From Kitasatospora sp. SolWspMP-SS2h (GTDB lineage Bacteria; Actinomycetota; Actinomycetes; Streptomycetales; Streptomycetaceae): a DNA stretch of 64,000 bases. Shown in pieces: positions 15,936-24,147 of this stretch. Every line of letters starts with the position of its first letter. The first letter of the stretch is position 1. The notes beneath the pieces were generated by a model. It did not search any database, was not told the origin of the DNA, and saw only the letters and a program-made list of their open reading frames with translations. The position numbers were made by a program, and so were the translations under genes. The DNA lies in contig NZ_QLLT01000019.1 of NCBI RefSeq assembly GCF_003259315.1, forward strand, positions 123,948-187,947, written 5' to 3'.

Positions 15936-16496
15936 TCAGCGGCGCAGGTAGCGGAGCAGCGTGACGCCGCTGCCGAAGGTGTGCGTCTCGGCGAGCACCA
16001 GGTCGGTGCGGGTGTCGGAGGGCGGGAACAGCGGGCGGCCCCGGCCCAGCACCACCGGGTGGACGTAGAGGCTGTACTCGTCGATCAGGTCCAACCGGCG
16101 GAGTTCGGCGGCGAGGACGGCGCCGCCGACGGCCAGGTCGGAGGTGGCGGAGGACTTCAGGGCGGTGACGGCCTCCGGATCGACGCTGCGGGCGATCGTG
16201 GTGTTCCAGTCGGCGTGGTCGAGGGTGCGGGAGAAGACCGTCTTCGGCATCTCCCGCCAGATCCGGGCGAACTCGACCACCGGCGGGGTGCTGGTCGGGT
16301 CCTGGTCGGCGGTGGGCCAGTACTCCGCCATCAGCTGGTAGGTGACGCGGCCGTCGAGGAAGCCGCTCATCGCCGCCAGCCGGCGGTTGAAGTGCTCGTG
16401 CAGCTCGTCGTCGACGAGCTGCCAGCCCAGATCGCCGTCGGGGCCGGAGAAGCAGCCGTCGACGGACACGGACATCATCAGCACGAGGTCGGACAC
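15936..16496 (-). CDS. Dihydrofolate-reductase-like / RibD C-terminal family protein
   Basis: 186 residues from the GTG at 16496, preceded by GGAGG 6 nt away; GTGs at 16502 and 16511 would add 2 or 5 residues. It has the single-domain RibD-C pattern: SVDGCFSGPDGDLGWQ near the start, GRVTYQLMAEYW, FSRTL, SDLAVGGAVLAAEL (NADPH-binding glycine pair) and HPVVLGRGRPLF. These proteins are predicted NADPH reductases of unclear substrate. It is convergent with the DUF6777-like gene and divergent from the serine hydrolase gene. Confidence 0.88.
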   Translation of the reverse strand: MSDLVLMMSVSVDGCFSGPDGDLGWQLVDDELHEHFNRRLAAMSGFLDGRVTYQLMAEYWPTADQDPTSTPPVVEFARIWREMPKTVFSRTLDHADWNTTIARSVDPEAVTALKSSATSDLAVGGAVLAAELRRLDLIDEYSLYVHPVVLGRGRPLFPPSDTRTDLVLAETHTFGSGVTLLRYLRR

Positions 16497-16623
16497 CGGC
16501 ACCTCCGGCACCTGCGGCGGTCAGGGGTGCGGGCCACGTTACCCGCGCCGGGCACCCGGACGGCGGGTTCCGGCGGCCCGACGCGCCCGTGCGCCGGAAA
16601 ACCAACCGGCGGTCGATGGCCGG

Positions 16624-16660
16624 GTCAACCGATCGGCTGATGGGGTGTCAACCGATCGGC
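16624..16660. promoter_or_regulatory. Paired direct repeats GTCAACCGATCGGC, candidate operator
   Basis: An identical 14-mer occurs at 16624-16637 and 16647-16660, starts 23 bp apart, each containing the palindrome CCGATCGG. Related CCGATCG and GGATCGG sequences follow at 16674 and 16687. The array sits in the roughly 290 bp between the divergent reductase and beta-lactamase-like genes, where a regulator of either could bind. Confidence 0.55.
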
Positions 16661-16788
16661 GTGCCAAGGCCAGCCGATCGTTCGGTGGATCGGCTCGGGG
16701 GCCGGGGCACACTTCCCACAGCAGGAGACAGAAGGTGTGAACGGTACGGACGGTGCGGATCAGGCACCGGCGTCGAAAGGGGAACACG

Positions 16789-17970
16789 ATGCGTGAGACG
16801 AACGGGACGAACGGGATGAACGGGACGCGCACGACGGACGAGCCGCGCGGTGCGGGCGGCCTGCAGGCGCTGCTGGATCGCCGGGTCGCGGACGGGACGG
16901 TGCCGGGAGCGGTCGCCCTGGTCGCCCGCGAGGGGCAGGTCGAGGCGGCCGCCGCGGGCGAGTTGACCAGGGAGACGCCGGTACGGATCGCCTCGGTCGG
17001 CAAGCCCGTCACGGCCGCGGCGCTGCTCCAGCTGGTCGACGACGGGGCGCTCGCCCTGGACGATCCGGTCGAGCGCTGGCTGCCGGAGCTGGCAGACCTC
17101 CGGGTGGTGCGGACGCCGCACGCCCCGGTGACGGACACCGTCCCGGCGTACCGGCCCGTCACGGTGCGGGACGTCATGGAGTCGCGGGCCGGCTACGGCT
17201 TCGCGGCGGACTTCAGCCTCCCCGCGCTGGCCCCGCTGTTCGCGGAGCTGGCGCAGGGTCCGCCACAGCCGCAGCAGGTGGCACCACCCGAGGAGTGGAC
17301 GTCCGCCCTGGCGGGCATCCCGATGCTCCACCAGCCGGGCGAGGCGTGGTTGTACAACACCTGCTCCGACATCCAGGGCGTCCTGATCGCCCGGGCGGCC
17401 CGGCAGCCGCTCGACCAGGTGCTGACGGAGCGGCTGTTCGAGCCGCTGGGCATGCCCGACACGGCCTTCCACGCGCCACCCGGTCGGCTGACCCCGCTGT
17501 ACCGCCCGGGTGCGGACGGCACCCTGGAGGTGGCGGACCCACCGGACGGCCAGTGGAGCACCCCGCCCCCGTTCCCGTCCGGGGCCGGCGGCCTGGTGTC
17601 CACGCTCGACGACCTGTTCACGTTCCTGCGGATGCTGCGCGCCGGCGGTCGCGCCGAGGACGGGCGGCGGGTGCTCTCGCTGGGTGCGGTCCGGCTGATG
17701 AGCACCAACCACCTGTCGGAACGCCAACGGGTCGACAGCGAGCTGTTCCTGGAAGGGCAGGGCTGGGGCTACGGCGGCTCGGTGGACGTGGTCCGCCGCG
17801 AGCCGTGGAACACCCCGGGCCGCTACGGCTGGGTCGGCGGCACCGGCACCGCCGCCCACCTGGTGCGGCGGACGGGTCTGGTGACGGTGCTGCTCACCCA
17901 GCGGGAGATGACGGGGCCCACCGCGCCGCCGCTGATGCGCGAGTTCTGGAGCTACGCGGCGGGCGGCTGA
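16789..17970 (+). CDS. Serine beta-lactamase-like hydrolase (class C / esterase type)
   Basis: 393 residues from the ATG at 16789, with AAAGGGGA 6-8 nt upstream. Active-site motifs of the beta-lactamase/penicillin-binding superfamily are present: S-x-x-K as SVGK near residue 69-72, Y-x-N as YNT near 186, and a C-terminal GGTGTA in place of the KTG box. The absence of a signal peptide and the GG-T-G variant fit the cytosolic esterase/DD-peptidase-like branch, not a true antibiotic-resistance enzyme. Its 3' end overlaps the convergent DUF2087 gene by 19 bp. Confidence 0.88.
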   Translation: MRETNGTNGMNGTRTTDEPRGAGGLQALLDRRVADGTVPGAVALVAREGQVEAAAAGELTRETPVRIASVGKPVTAAALLQLVDDGALALDDPVERWLPELADLRVVRTPHAPVTDTVPAYRPVTVRDVMESRAGYGFAADFSLPALAPLFAELAQGPPQPQQVAPPEEWTSALAGIPMLHQPGEAWLYNTCSDIQGVLIARAARQPLDQVLTERLFEPLGMPDTAFHAPPGRLTPLYRPGADGTLEVADPPDGQWSTPPPFPSGAGGLVSTLDDLFTFLRMLRAGGRAEDGRRVLSLGAVRLMSTNHLSERQRVDSELFLEGQGWGYGGSVDVVRREPWNTPGRYGWVGGTGTAAHLVRRTGLVTVLLTQREMTGPTAPPLMREFWSYAAGG

Positions 17971-18293
17971 GCGTCCACCGGGGCGGTCGGGGCGGCCGGT
18001 CCGGTCGGGGCGTCCCGGTCGGCGGCGACGGTCCGCCGGTAGCTCGACCCGTCCCGGGTGCGGGTCAGCAGCCGGGCCTCGATCAGGTAGCGCCGCAGCA
18101 TGGCGGTGTCGGGGTGGACGGTGAGCAGCGCCTCGTTGACCTCCTGCTCGCGGTACGGGCGCTCGGGGTCGAAGAGGGTGCGCACCAGGTGTTCGAGCAG
18201 GGCGGCGCGGCGGGCCGGTCGGCGCGGGACCGAGACCAGCCGGCCGTCGGTGAAGAAGGCGGCGAGGTCGGCCGGTGGTTCATGAACGGACAT
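17952..18293 (-). CDS. DUF2087 protein
   Basis: 113 residues from the ATG at 18293. The middle matches DUF2087: FFTDGRLVSVPRRPARRAALLEHL, FDPERPYREQEVNEALL, HPDTAMLRRYLIEARLL and SSYRR. This winged-helix-like domain is often found alone or fused to ArsR-type regulators, so a DNA-binding role is likely but unproven. The Ala/Pro-rich tail ends inside the last codons of the convergent serine hydrolase gene. The Shine-Dalgarno is weak. Confidence 0.82.
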   Translation of the reverse strand: MSVHEPPADLAAFFTDGRLVSVPRRPARRAALLEHLVRTLFDPERPYREQEVNEALLTVHPDTAMLRRYLIEARLLTRTRDGSSYRRTVAADRDAPTGPAAPTAPVDAQPPAA

Positions 18294-18663
18294 GACAGGC
18301 AGCCTCGCAGCGCGGTTGCCGGGAGACAAACGGATTACCGGGGGGTACCGGCCCGAGGGCCGGTACGGCACCCCCGGAAGGGGGAGAGGGAGGGAACGCA
18401 TGGATACGCGGAACGCGGCGACGGACCGGGCCCGGTGGGCGGCGGTGGTGCGGGCACTGCTGCTCCGCTGCCTCCGTTGGGGCATGCGGCCGGACAGGGC
18501 GAGACCGGCCGAGGGCGGTCCGCGCCGGCAGGTGCACCTGCACGGTCGGGCTGACCGGCCCGCGGAGCACCCGGACACCGATCAGCCGTCGGACGACGCG
18601 GCGCGATCGGGCGGTGGAGCACGGCTCTTGAGGGGAGGCGTGCAAGCGGCGGCCGGTGCGGGA
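18294..18663. other. Intergenic stretch with a strong Shine-Dalgarno but no convincing gene
   Basis: 370 bp between DUF2087 and the GNAT gene. On the plus strand, GGGAGAGGGAGGGAACGC precedes an ATG at 18400 that opens a frame starting MDTRNAATDRARWAAVV. That frame has no natural stop before it runs antisense through the GNAT gene to 19458. A short peptide cut from a larger gene is possible; I do not call a gene. Confidence 0.4.
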
Positions 18664-19566
18664 TCACAGCGGGAGGCGGAACTCGACGGAGCGGTGGGTG
18701 CTGCGGTAGCCCAGGGCGTGGTTGACCGCCAGCATGCCGGTGTTGTGATCGGCGGTGTCGGTGCGCAGGCCGGTGATCCCGGGGTGTTCGGCCCGCACCC
18801 AGCGGATCGCCTCCGCTTTCATCGCCCGGGCCAGGCCGCGCCTGCGGTGGGCGGGTTGGACGGCGGTGCCGTAGTGCTGGCCGTCGCCGGACCGGTCGGC
18901 GGGCAGCACCAGCTCGCTGAACCCGACCAGGTCACCGGTGGCGGTCTCCAGCACGGCGGCGGTGTGCAGCAGTTCGCCCCGGTCGGCGACGGCCCGCGCC
19001 GCGGCCAGCACCCGGGCCTCGTCCCACGCGACCACGCCGAAGTCGGTGTCGCCCATCGGCATGTCGTCCATGGCGGTGCGGGCCCGGGTGAAAGCGGACA
19101 GCCACTCCTCGGGGCAGCTGCCGAGCCAGGACACCAGCCGGTACCCGGGCGGCAGTCGGGGGCCCGCCATCCCGCCGGCCTCGGTGGCGTCGGCTGTGGT
19201 GCCGGTGTCGGCCGGGGTCAGGTCCAGTCGGGCGTACTCGAGGACGAGCGCCCGTTCGAAGCCCCGGGCGCAGAGGAACGCGTCGCCCGGGGAGCCCTCG
19301 ACGGCCTGGGCGAGCAGGGTGCGGCGGCCGTCCTCCCGGGCCGTGGTCGCCGCGGCTTCGAGCAGCGCCGAGCCGGCCCCGCGCCGCCGCTCGGCGGGGT
19401 GGACGTCCAGGGCGAGTTCGCAGAGGTGGGCCTGGCCGGGGGAGTCGAACAGCCGTAGGAAGGCGCTGCCGAGCGGGGTGCCGTCCGGGGCGGAGGCCAG
19501 CCAGGCGAGGCGGTGCGAGGACGGGCCGGCGGCGGGATCGGCGAGGGCGGTCAGGCGGAAGGTCAC
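18664..19566 (-). CDS. Tandem GNAT N-acetyltransferase
   Basis: 300 residues from the GTG at 19566, with GGAG 10 nt upstream. Two acetyltransferase folds lie in a row: the first with ELALDVHPAERRRGAGSALL (acetyl-CoA loop R-R-x-G-x-G/A near 70), the second with VQPAHRRRGLARAMKAEA and ADHNTGMLAVNHALGY near the C-terminus. Tandem GNATs of this size acetylate small amines or antibiotics; the substrate is unknown. It is divergent from the glutamine-synthetase-like operon. Confidence 0.9.
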   Translation of the reverse strand: MTFRLTALADPAAGPSSHRLAWLASAPDGTPLGSAFLRLFDSPGQAHLCELALDVHPAERRRGAGSALLEAAATTAREDGRRTLLAQAVEGSPGDAFLCARGFERALVLEYARLDLTPADTGTTADATEAGGMAGPRLPPGYRLVSWLGSCPEEWLSAFTRARTAMDDMPMGDTDFGVVAWDEARVLAAARAVADRGELLHTAAVLETATGDLVGFSELVLPADRSGDGQHYGTAVQPAHRRRGLARAMKAEAIRWVRAEHPGITGLRTDTADHNTGMLAVNHALGYRSTHRSVEFRLPL

Positions 19567-19693
19567 GGTTTGTGGGCTCCAGGGAGGGCGGGACGGGCGG
19601 GCAGGCGTCACCGAAGCAGGTCCGGCCGTCGGGGGCAATCGCATTTCGGTCCGAGCGCACCCGGTGGGGGAGCGGAAACAGCGAGAAAGAGGA

Positions 19694-19744
19694 CTGATGA
19701 TCAATCAGTTCATATACAAGGGTAATTTTCTGACGGTCCATCAG
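19694..19744 (+). promoter_or_regulatory. Twin CTGA-N7-TCAG palindromes flanking an AT-rich promoter stretch
   Basis: CTGATGATCAATCAG at 19694-19708 and CTGACGGTCCATCAG at 19730-19744 share the frame CTGA-N7-TCAG and are 36 bp apart start to start. Between them is an unusually AT-rich segment (CATATACAAGGGTAATTTT). The pair lies about 110-160 bp before the glutamine-synthetase-like start and probably marks the operator region of that operon. Confidence 0.55.
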
Positions 19745-19856
19745 GATTCGGTGGCACCCGCGCGGCCCCTGGTGCGCTCGGGTCCGGAGCGGGATCATCG
19801 TCGTCGTGGCGGACCGGTTCGCGTGCGGCGGGCCGGGTGGCGGAGGTGGTGGGCGG

Positions 19857-21215
19857 ATGGTCGAGGGACGGCTCACGGTGGAGCGGCTGCGCGAGCTGGT
19901 GGCCGCGGGCGAGGTGGAGACGGTCGTGCTGGCCGTCACCGACATGCAGGGCCGGCTGCAGGGCAAACGCCTGGACGCCGGGTACTTCCTCGCCGAGGTG
20001 CTGGCCGGTGGTGCCGAGGGCTGTGGCTACCTGCTGGCGGTGGACGTGGAGATGAACACCGTCGACGGCTACACCGTCTCCTCCTGGGAGAGCGGCTACG
20101 GAGACCTGGTCTTCGCCCCCGACCCGGCCACCCTGCGGATGGTGCCCTGGCACCCGGCCACCGCGATGGTCCAGTGCGACCTCGCCCACCACGACGGCAC
20201 CCCGGTCGCGGTCTCGCCCCGCCAGGTGCTGCGCCGCCAACTGGAGCGGCTGGCCGGCTACGGCTGGGGCGCGTACGTGGGCACCGAGCTGGAGTTCCTG
20301 GTGTTCCGGGACAGCTACGAGCGGGCCTGGGAGAAGCACTACCAGGATCTCACGCCCGTCAACCAGTACAACGTCGACTACTCGATCCTCGGCACCGCCC
20401 GGATCGAACCGCTGCTGCGCCGCCTGCGCACCGGCATGACCGGGGCCGGGCTGACGGTGGAGTCCGCGAAGGGCGAGTGCAACCTCGGGCAGCACGAGAT
20501 CGCCTTCCACTACGCGGACGCGCTCACCACCTGCGACGACCACGCCGTCTACAAGACCGGCGCGAAGGAGATCGCCGCCCAGGAGAGCGTCAGCCTCACC
20601 TTCATGGCCAAGTACGACCAGCGCGAGGGCAACTCCTGCCACGTGCACCTGAGCCTGCGCGACGAGCGGGGTCACCCGGTGTTCCCCGGCGAGGGCGCGC
20701 ACGGCTTCTCCCGGACGATGGAGCACTTCCTGGCCGGGCAGCTCGCCTGCCTCGACGGCTTCGCGCTGCTGCTCGCCCCGACCGTCAACTCCTACAAGCG
20801 CTACGTGCCGGGCAGCTTCGCCCCCACCGCGATCGCCTGGGGCCGCGACAACCGGACGTGCGCGCTGCGGGTGGTCGGGCACGGGTCCTCGCTGCGGTTC
20901 GAGAACCGGGTGCCCGGCGGCGACGTCAACCCCTACCTGGCGGTGGCCGCGCTGATCGCCGCCGGGCTGCACGGGGTGGAGCACCAGCTGCCGCTGGAGG
21001 CCGAGTTCACCGGCAACGCGTACGCCTCCGACGCGCCCAGGGTGCCCGGGACGCTGCGCGAGGCGATCGACCGGTTCGAGCGCAGCGAGGCCGCCACCGA
21101 GGCGTTCGGCAAGGACGTGGTCCGGCACTACGCCCACGCCGGGCGGGTCGAGCTCGCCGCGTACGACGCCGCGGTGACCGACTGGGAGCGCCGCCGCGGC
21201 TTCGAGCGGCTGTGA
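19857..21215 (+). CDS. glnA4: Glutamine synthetase-like gamma-glutamyl-amine ligase (GlnA4-type)
   Basis: 452 residues from the ATG at 19857, with GGAGG 10 nt upstream; the in-frame GTG at 19806 would add 17 residues and has a poorly placed Shine-Dalgarno. The GS-I catalytic layout is present: DMQGRLQGKR, GTELEFLVF (metal Glu), ESAKGECNLGQHE, GNSCHVHLSL, NSYKRYVPGSFAPT and RFENRVPGGDVNPYLA. It is closest in my recall to the streptomycete GlnA4 branch, which joins glutamate to ethanolamine and does not make glutamine. Downstream aldehyde dehydrogenase and SDR genes fit oxidation of the ligated amine. The exact amine is inference. Confidence 0.8.
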   Translation: MVEGRLTVERLRELVAAGEVETVVLAVTDMQGRLQGKRLDAGYFLAEVLAGGAEGCGYLLAVDVEMNTVDGYTVSSWESGYGDLVFAPDPATLRMVPWHPATAMVQCDLAHHDGTPVAVSPRQVLRRQLERLAGYGWGAYVGTELEFLVFRDSYERAWEKHYQDLTPVNQYNVDYSILGTARIEPLLRRLRTGMTGAGLTVESAKGECNLGQHEIAFHYADALTTCDDHAVYKTGAKEIAAQESVSLTFMAKYDQREGNSCHVHLSLRDERGHPVFPGEGAHGFSRTMEHFLAGQLACLDGFALLLAPTVNSYKRYVPGSFAPTAIAWGRDNRTCALRVVGHGSSLRFENRVPGGDVNPYLAVAALIAAGLHGVEHQLPLEAEFTGNAYASDAPRVPGTLREAIDRFERSEAATEAFGKDVVRHYAHAGRVELAAYDAAVTDWERRRGFERL

Positions 21216-21276
21216 AGCGGCGGCGGCACGAGCACGGGCGCGGGCACGAGAGCGAGAGCGGAGCGAGGAGGAGCAG

Positions 21277-22653
21277 GTGACCGAGGAGTCCGAGCCGTAC
21301 CAGGTGGTCAACCCCGCCACCGAGGAGGTGATCGCCACCGTCGAACTGGCCGGCCCGGCCGCCGTCGACGCCGCGGTCGCCCGCGCCCGGGCGGCGTTCG
21401 AGAGCTGGCGGAACGTGGCCCCGGGCGACCGGGCCCGGCTGCTGCGCCGCTTCGCCGCCGAGGTGGACGCCGACCGCGAGCGACTGGCCGCCCTGGAGGT
21501 CGCCAACGCCGGCCACACCATCGGTAACGCCCGCTGGGAGGCGGGCAACGCGCGCGACGTCATCGAGTACTACGCGGGCGCCCCCGAGCGGCTGTTCGGC
21601 CGGCAGATCCCGGTCGCCGGCGGCCTCGACGTCACCTTCCACGAGCCGCTCGGCGTGGTCGGCGTGATCGTCCCGTGGAACTTCCCGCTGCCGATCGCCA
21701 CCTGGGCGCTGGCCCCCGCGCTGGCCGCGGGCAACACCGTCATCGTCAAACCCGCCGAACCCACCCCGCTCACCGCGCTGCGCCTGGCCGAACTCGCCCT
21801 GCGCGCGGGCCTGCCCGAGGGCGTGCTCCAGGTACTGCCCGGCCGCGGCCCGGTGGTCGGGCAGCGCTTCGTCACCCACCCGGACGTCCGCAAGGTGGTG
21901 TTCACCGGCTCCACCGCCGTCGGAAGGTCCGTGCTGGCGGGCTGCGCCGCCCAGGTCAAACCCGTCACGCTCGAACTCGGCGGCAAGAGCGCCAACATCG
22001 TCTTCGCCGACGCCGACCTGGACAGGGCCGCCGCCACCGCCCCCTACGCCGTCTTCGACAACGCCGGGCAGGACTGCTGCGCGCGCTCCCGGATCCTGGT
22101 CGAGGCGAGTGTGTATGAGGAGTTCATGGAGTGCCTGGAGCGCGCCGTCCGGGGCGTCCGGGTCGGCGACCCGGCGGACGAGAAGACCGAGATGGGGCCG
22201 CTGATCTCGGCCGCGCACCGACGGCGGGTCGCCTCCTACGTGGACGGCGACACCGAGGTGGCGTTCCGCGGCAGCGCGCCCGAGGGGCCCGGCTTCTGGT
22301 ACCCGCCGACGGTGCTGGCACCGATCGCCCCCGACCACCGGGCGTTCACCGAGGAGGTGTTCGGCCCGGTCGCCGCCGTGGTCCCGTTCCGCGGCGAGAG
22401 CGACGCGGTGCGGATCGCCAACGCCACCGAGTACGGCCTGTCCGGGTCGATCTGGACGCGCGACGTGGGCCGGGCCCTGCGCGTCGCCCGGGCCGTGGAG
22501 GCGGGCAACCTGTCCGTCAACTCGCACTCCTCGGTGCGCTACTGGACGCCGTTCGGCGGCTACAAGCAGTCCGGTTTGGGCCGCGAGCTCGGACCGGACG
22601 CCCTGCACGCCTTCACCGAGACCAAGAACGTCTTCATCGCCACGGAGGAATGA
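21277..22653 (+). CDS. NAD(P)-dependent aldehyde dehydrogenase
   Basis: 458 residues from the GTG at 21277, with GAGGAGGAG just upstream. The ALDH superfamily order is complete: PWNFPLPIATWALAPALAAGN, KPAEPTPLTA, FTGSTAVGR (cofactor loop), catalytic Glu233 in LELGGKS, nucleophile Cys in GQDCCARS (267/268), EEVFGPV and PFGGYKQSGLGRE. It sits between the GlnA4-like ligase and an SDR. In the proposed ethanolamine route it would oxidise the gamma-glutamyl aldehyde; that substrate is inferred from context. Confidence 0.93.
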   Translation: MTEESEPYQVVNPATEEVIATVELAGPAAVDAAVARARAAFESWRNVAPGDRARLLRRFAAEVDADRERLAALEVANAGHTIGNARWEAGNARDVIEYYAGAPERLFGRQIPVAGGLDVTFHEPLGVVGVIVPWNFPLPIATWALAPALAAGNTVIVKPAEPTPLTALRLAELALRAGLPEGVLQVLPGRGPVVGQRFVTHPDVRKVVFTGSTAVGRSVLAGCAAQVKPVTLELGGKSANIVFADADLDRAAATAPYAVFDNAGQDCCARSRILVEASVYEEFMECLERAVRGVRVGDPADEKTEMGPLISAAHRRRVASYVDGDTEVAFRGSAPEGPGFWYPPTVLAPIAPDHRAFTEEVFGPVAAVVPFRGESDAVRIANATEYGLSGSIWTRDVGRALRVARAVEAGNLSVNSHSSVRYWTPFGGYKQSGLGRELGPDALHAFTETKNVFIATEE

Positions 22654-22658
22654 GCGAC

Positions 22659-23429
22659 ATGAGCAAGCGACTTGACGGCCGGGTGGCGGTCGTCACCGGC
22701 GCGGGCAGCGGCATCGGCCTGGCCACGGTGCGCCGCTTCGCCGCCGAGGGGGCGAAGGTGGTGTGCGCAGACATCGACGAGGAGAGCGGCGCCAAGGCCG
22801 CCAACGAGGCCGGCGGCCTGTTCGTGCGCACCGACGTGACCGACGAGGAGCAGGTCCGCGCCCTGTTCGACACCGCCGCCGAGCACTACGGCAGCCTGGA
22901 CGTGGCGTTCAACAACGCGGGCATCTCCCCGCCGGACGACGACTCCATCCTGGTCACCGGCCTCGACGCGTGGAAGCGCGTCCAGGACGTCAACCTGACC
23001 TCGGTGTACCTGTGCTGCAAGTACGCGATCGGCCACATGCGGCGGCAGGGCAGGGGCTCGATCATCAACACCGCGTCCTTCGTGGCGGTGATGGGCGCCG
23101 CCACCTCGCAGATCTCCTACAGCGCCTCCAAGGGCGGCGTGCTGGCGATGAGCCGCGAGCTGGGCGTGGAGTTCGCCCGCGAGGGCATCCGGGTCAACGC
23201 GCTGTGCCCCGGCCCGGTCAACACCCCGCTGCTGCGGGAGCTGTTCGCCAAGGACCCGGAGCGCGCCGCCCGCCGGCTGGTGCACATCCCGCTCGGCCGG
23301 TTCGCCGAACCCGAGGAGATCGCCGCCGCGGTGGCCTTCCTGGCCAGCGACGACTCCTCCTTCATGACCGCCAGCACCTTCCTGGTGGACGGCGGCATCT
23401 CCGGCGCGTACGTCACCCCGCTCCCGTAG
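22659..23429 (+). CDS. Short-chain dehydrogenase/reductase (SDR)
   Basis: 256 residues from the ATG at 22659, with GGAGGA 9 nt upstream. An alternative ATG at 22650 overlaps the aldehyde dehydrogenase stop but leaves no room for a Shine-Dalgarno. Classical SDR motifs: TGAGSGIG (13-20), NNAG, catalytic Tyr-x-x-x-Lys as YSASK, then CPGPVNTPL. It probably uses NAD(P) to oxidise an alcohol, here plausibly the hydroxyl of gamma-glutamyl-ethanolamide before the aldehyde step. It is the last gene of the operon, which ends in a strong hairpin. Confidence 0.92.
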   Translation: MSKRLDGRVAVVTGAGSGIGLATVRRFAAEGAKVVCADIDEESGAKAANEAGGLFVRTDVTDEEQVRALFDTAAEHYGSLDVAFNNAGISPPDDDSILVTGLDAWKRVQDVNLTSVYLCCKYAIGHMRRQGRGSIINTASFVAVMGAATSQISYSASKGGVLAMSRELGVEFAREGIRVNALCPGPVNTPLLRELFAKDPERAARRLVHIPLGRFAEPEEIAAAVAFLASDDSSFMTASTFLVDGGISGAYVTPLP

Positions 23430-23450
23430 CGGCCCGGCGGCGGCAGCACG

Positions 23451-23487
23451 GCGGCCGGGCGGGTCCGCGAGGACACCGCCCGGCCGC
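23451..23487. terminator. 16-bp-stem hairpin between convergent genes
   Basis: GCGGCCGGGCGG (23451-23462) plus GTCC pairs with GGAC, one bulged A, and CCGCCCGGCCGC (23476-23487) around a GCGA tetraloop. It sits between the SDR stop and the heptapeptide-repeat gene stop and can end both transcripts. Confidence 0.88.
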
Positions 23488-23506
23488 GAGGGGTACTGCC
23501 GGGGCG

Positions 23507-23923
23507 TCAGTTCGAGGAGAACGCGTCCCCGCCCACCGCGAGGGCGTCGCCGCCCTGCGCCAGGGCGTCGCCGCCGACGGCCAGCGCGGAACCGCACAGC
23601 GCCTCGGCGTCGCCGCCGACCGCGCCCGCGTCGCCGCCCTCGGCCCAGGCGTCCCCGCCGACGGCACCGGCGCTGCCGCCCAGCGCGCCCGCGTCGCCGC
23701 CGACGGCCAGCGCGTCGCCGTCCTCGGCCCAGGCGTCGCCGCCGACCGCGCCCGCGTCGCCGCGCTGGGCCGCCGCGTCGCCGCCGACGGCCAGCGCCCC
23801 GTGCGGGTGGGCGTCCTGGTGGTGATGGTGGTGCGCGTGAGCGGAGGCGGTGCCCGCTCCGCCGAGCAGGGCGAGCCCGGTGAGGAAGGCGGCGGTGGTG
23901 ACCTTGGCGAGGCTGGAACGCAT
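23507..23923 (-). CDS. Exported His-rich protein with 13 perfect heptapeptide repeats
   Basis: 138 residues from the ATG at 23923, with GGAGAAA 5 nt upstream. Signal peptide 1-28 (MRSSLAKVTT, hydrophobic core, cleavage after TASA), so the mature protein would begin H-A-H-H-H-H-H, with further His at 39 and 41. Residues 43-133 are exactly 13 copies of A-x-A-x-x-G-[DS], for example ALAVGGD, AGAVGGD and AWAEDGD. A 28-residue higher-order unit occurs twice (units 4-7 and 8-11). One Cys is in unit 10. No family recognised. The regular repeat suggests a beta-solenoid or other extended wall-exposed structure, and the His cluster suggests metal binding. Confidence 0.85.
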   Translation of the reverse strand: MRSSLAKVTTAAFLTGLALLGGAGTASAHAHHHHHQDAHPHGALAVGGDAAAQRGDAGAVGGDAWAEDGDALAVGGDAGALGGSAGAVGGDAWAEGGDAGAVGGDAEALCGSALAVGGDALAQGGDALAVGGDAFSSN

Positions 23924-24147
23924 CGGGTTTCTCCAGGTTCGGCGCTGAACGCCGGGGCGTCGCGCGGTTTCGGGGCCGGACGCGACGATCATCGGCATCC
24001 GCGGGCCCGCGCCGTACCCCGCGGGCCGAGCGGTCACCCGGCCGGGGCAAGCGCACCGCCGCGACGGGTGAGACCCGTACCGCCGGATGCCGTACCGGCC
24101 GGTGCGCGGGGTTGACACGACCGCGCGCCAGGGAAGTTGACGCCGGG

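Noticed and set aside
23507..23800. 21-bp periodicity as a CRISPR or non-coding satellite
   Set aside because: The units keep one reading frame, start after a signal peptide and end in a stop, so they are coding repeats.
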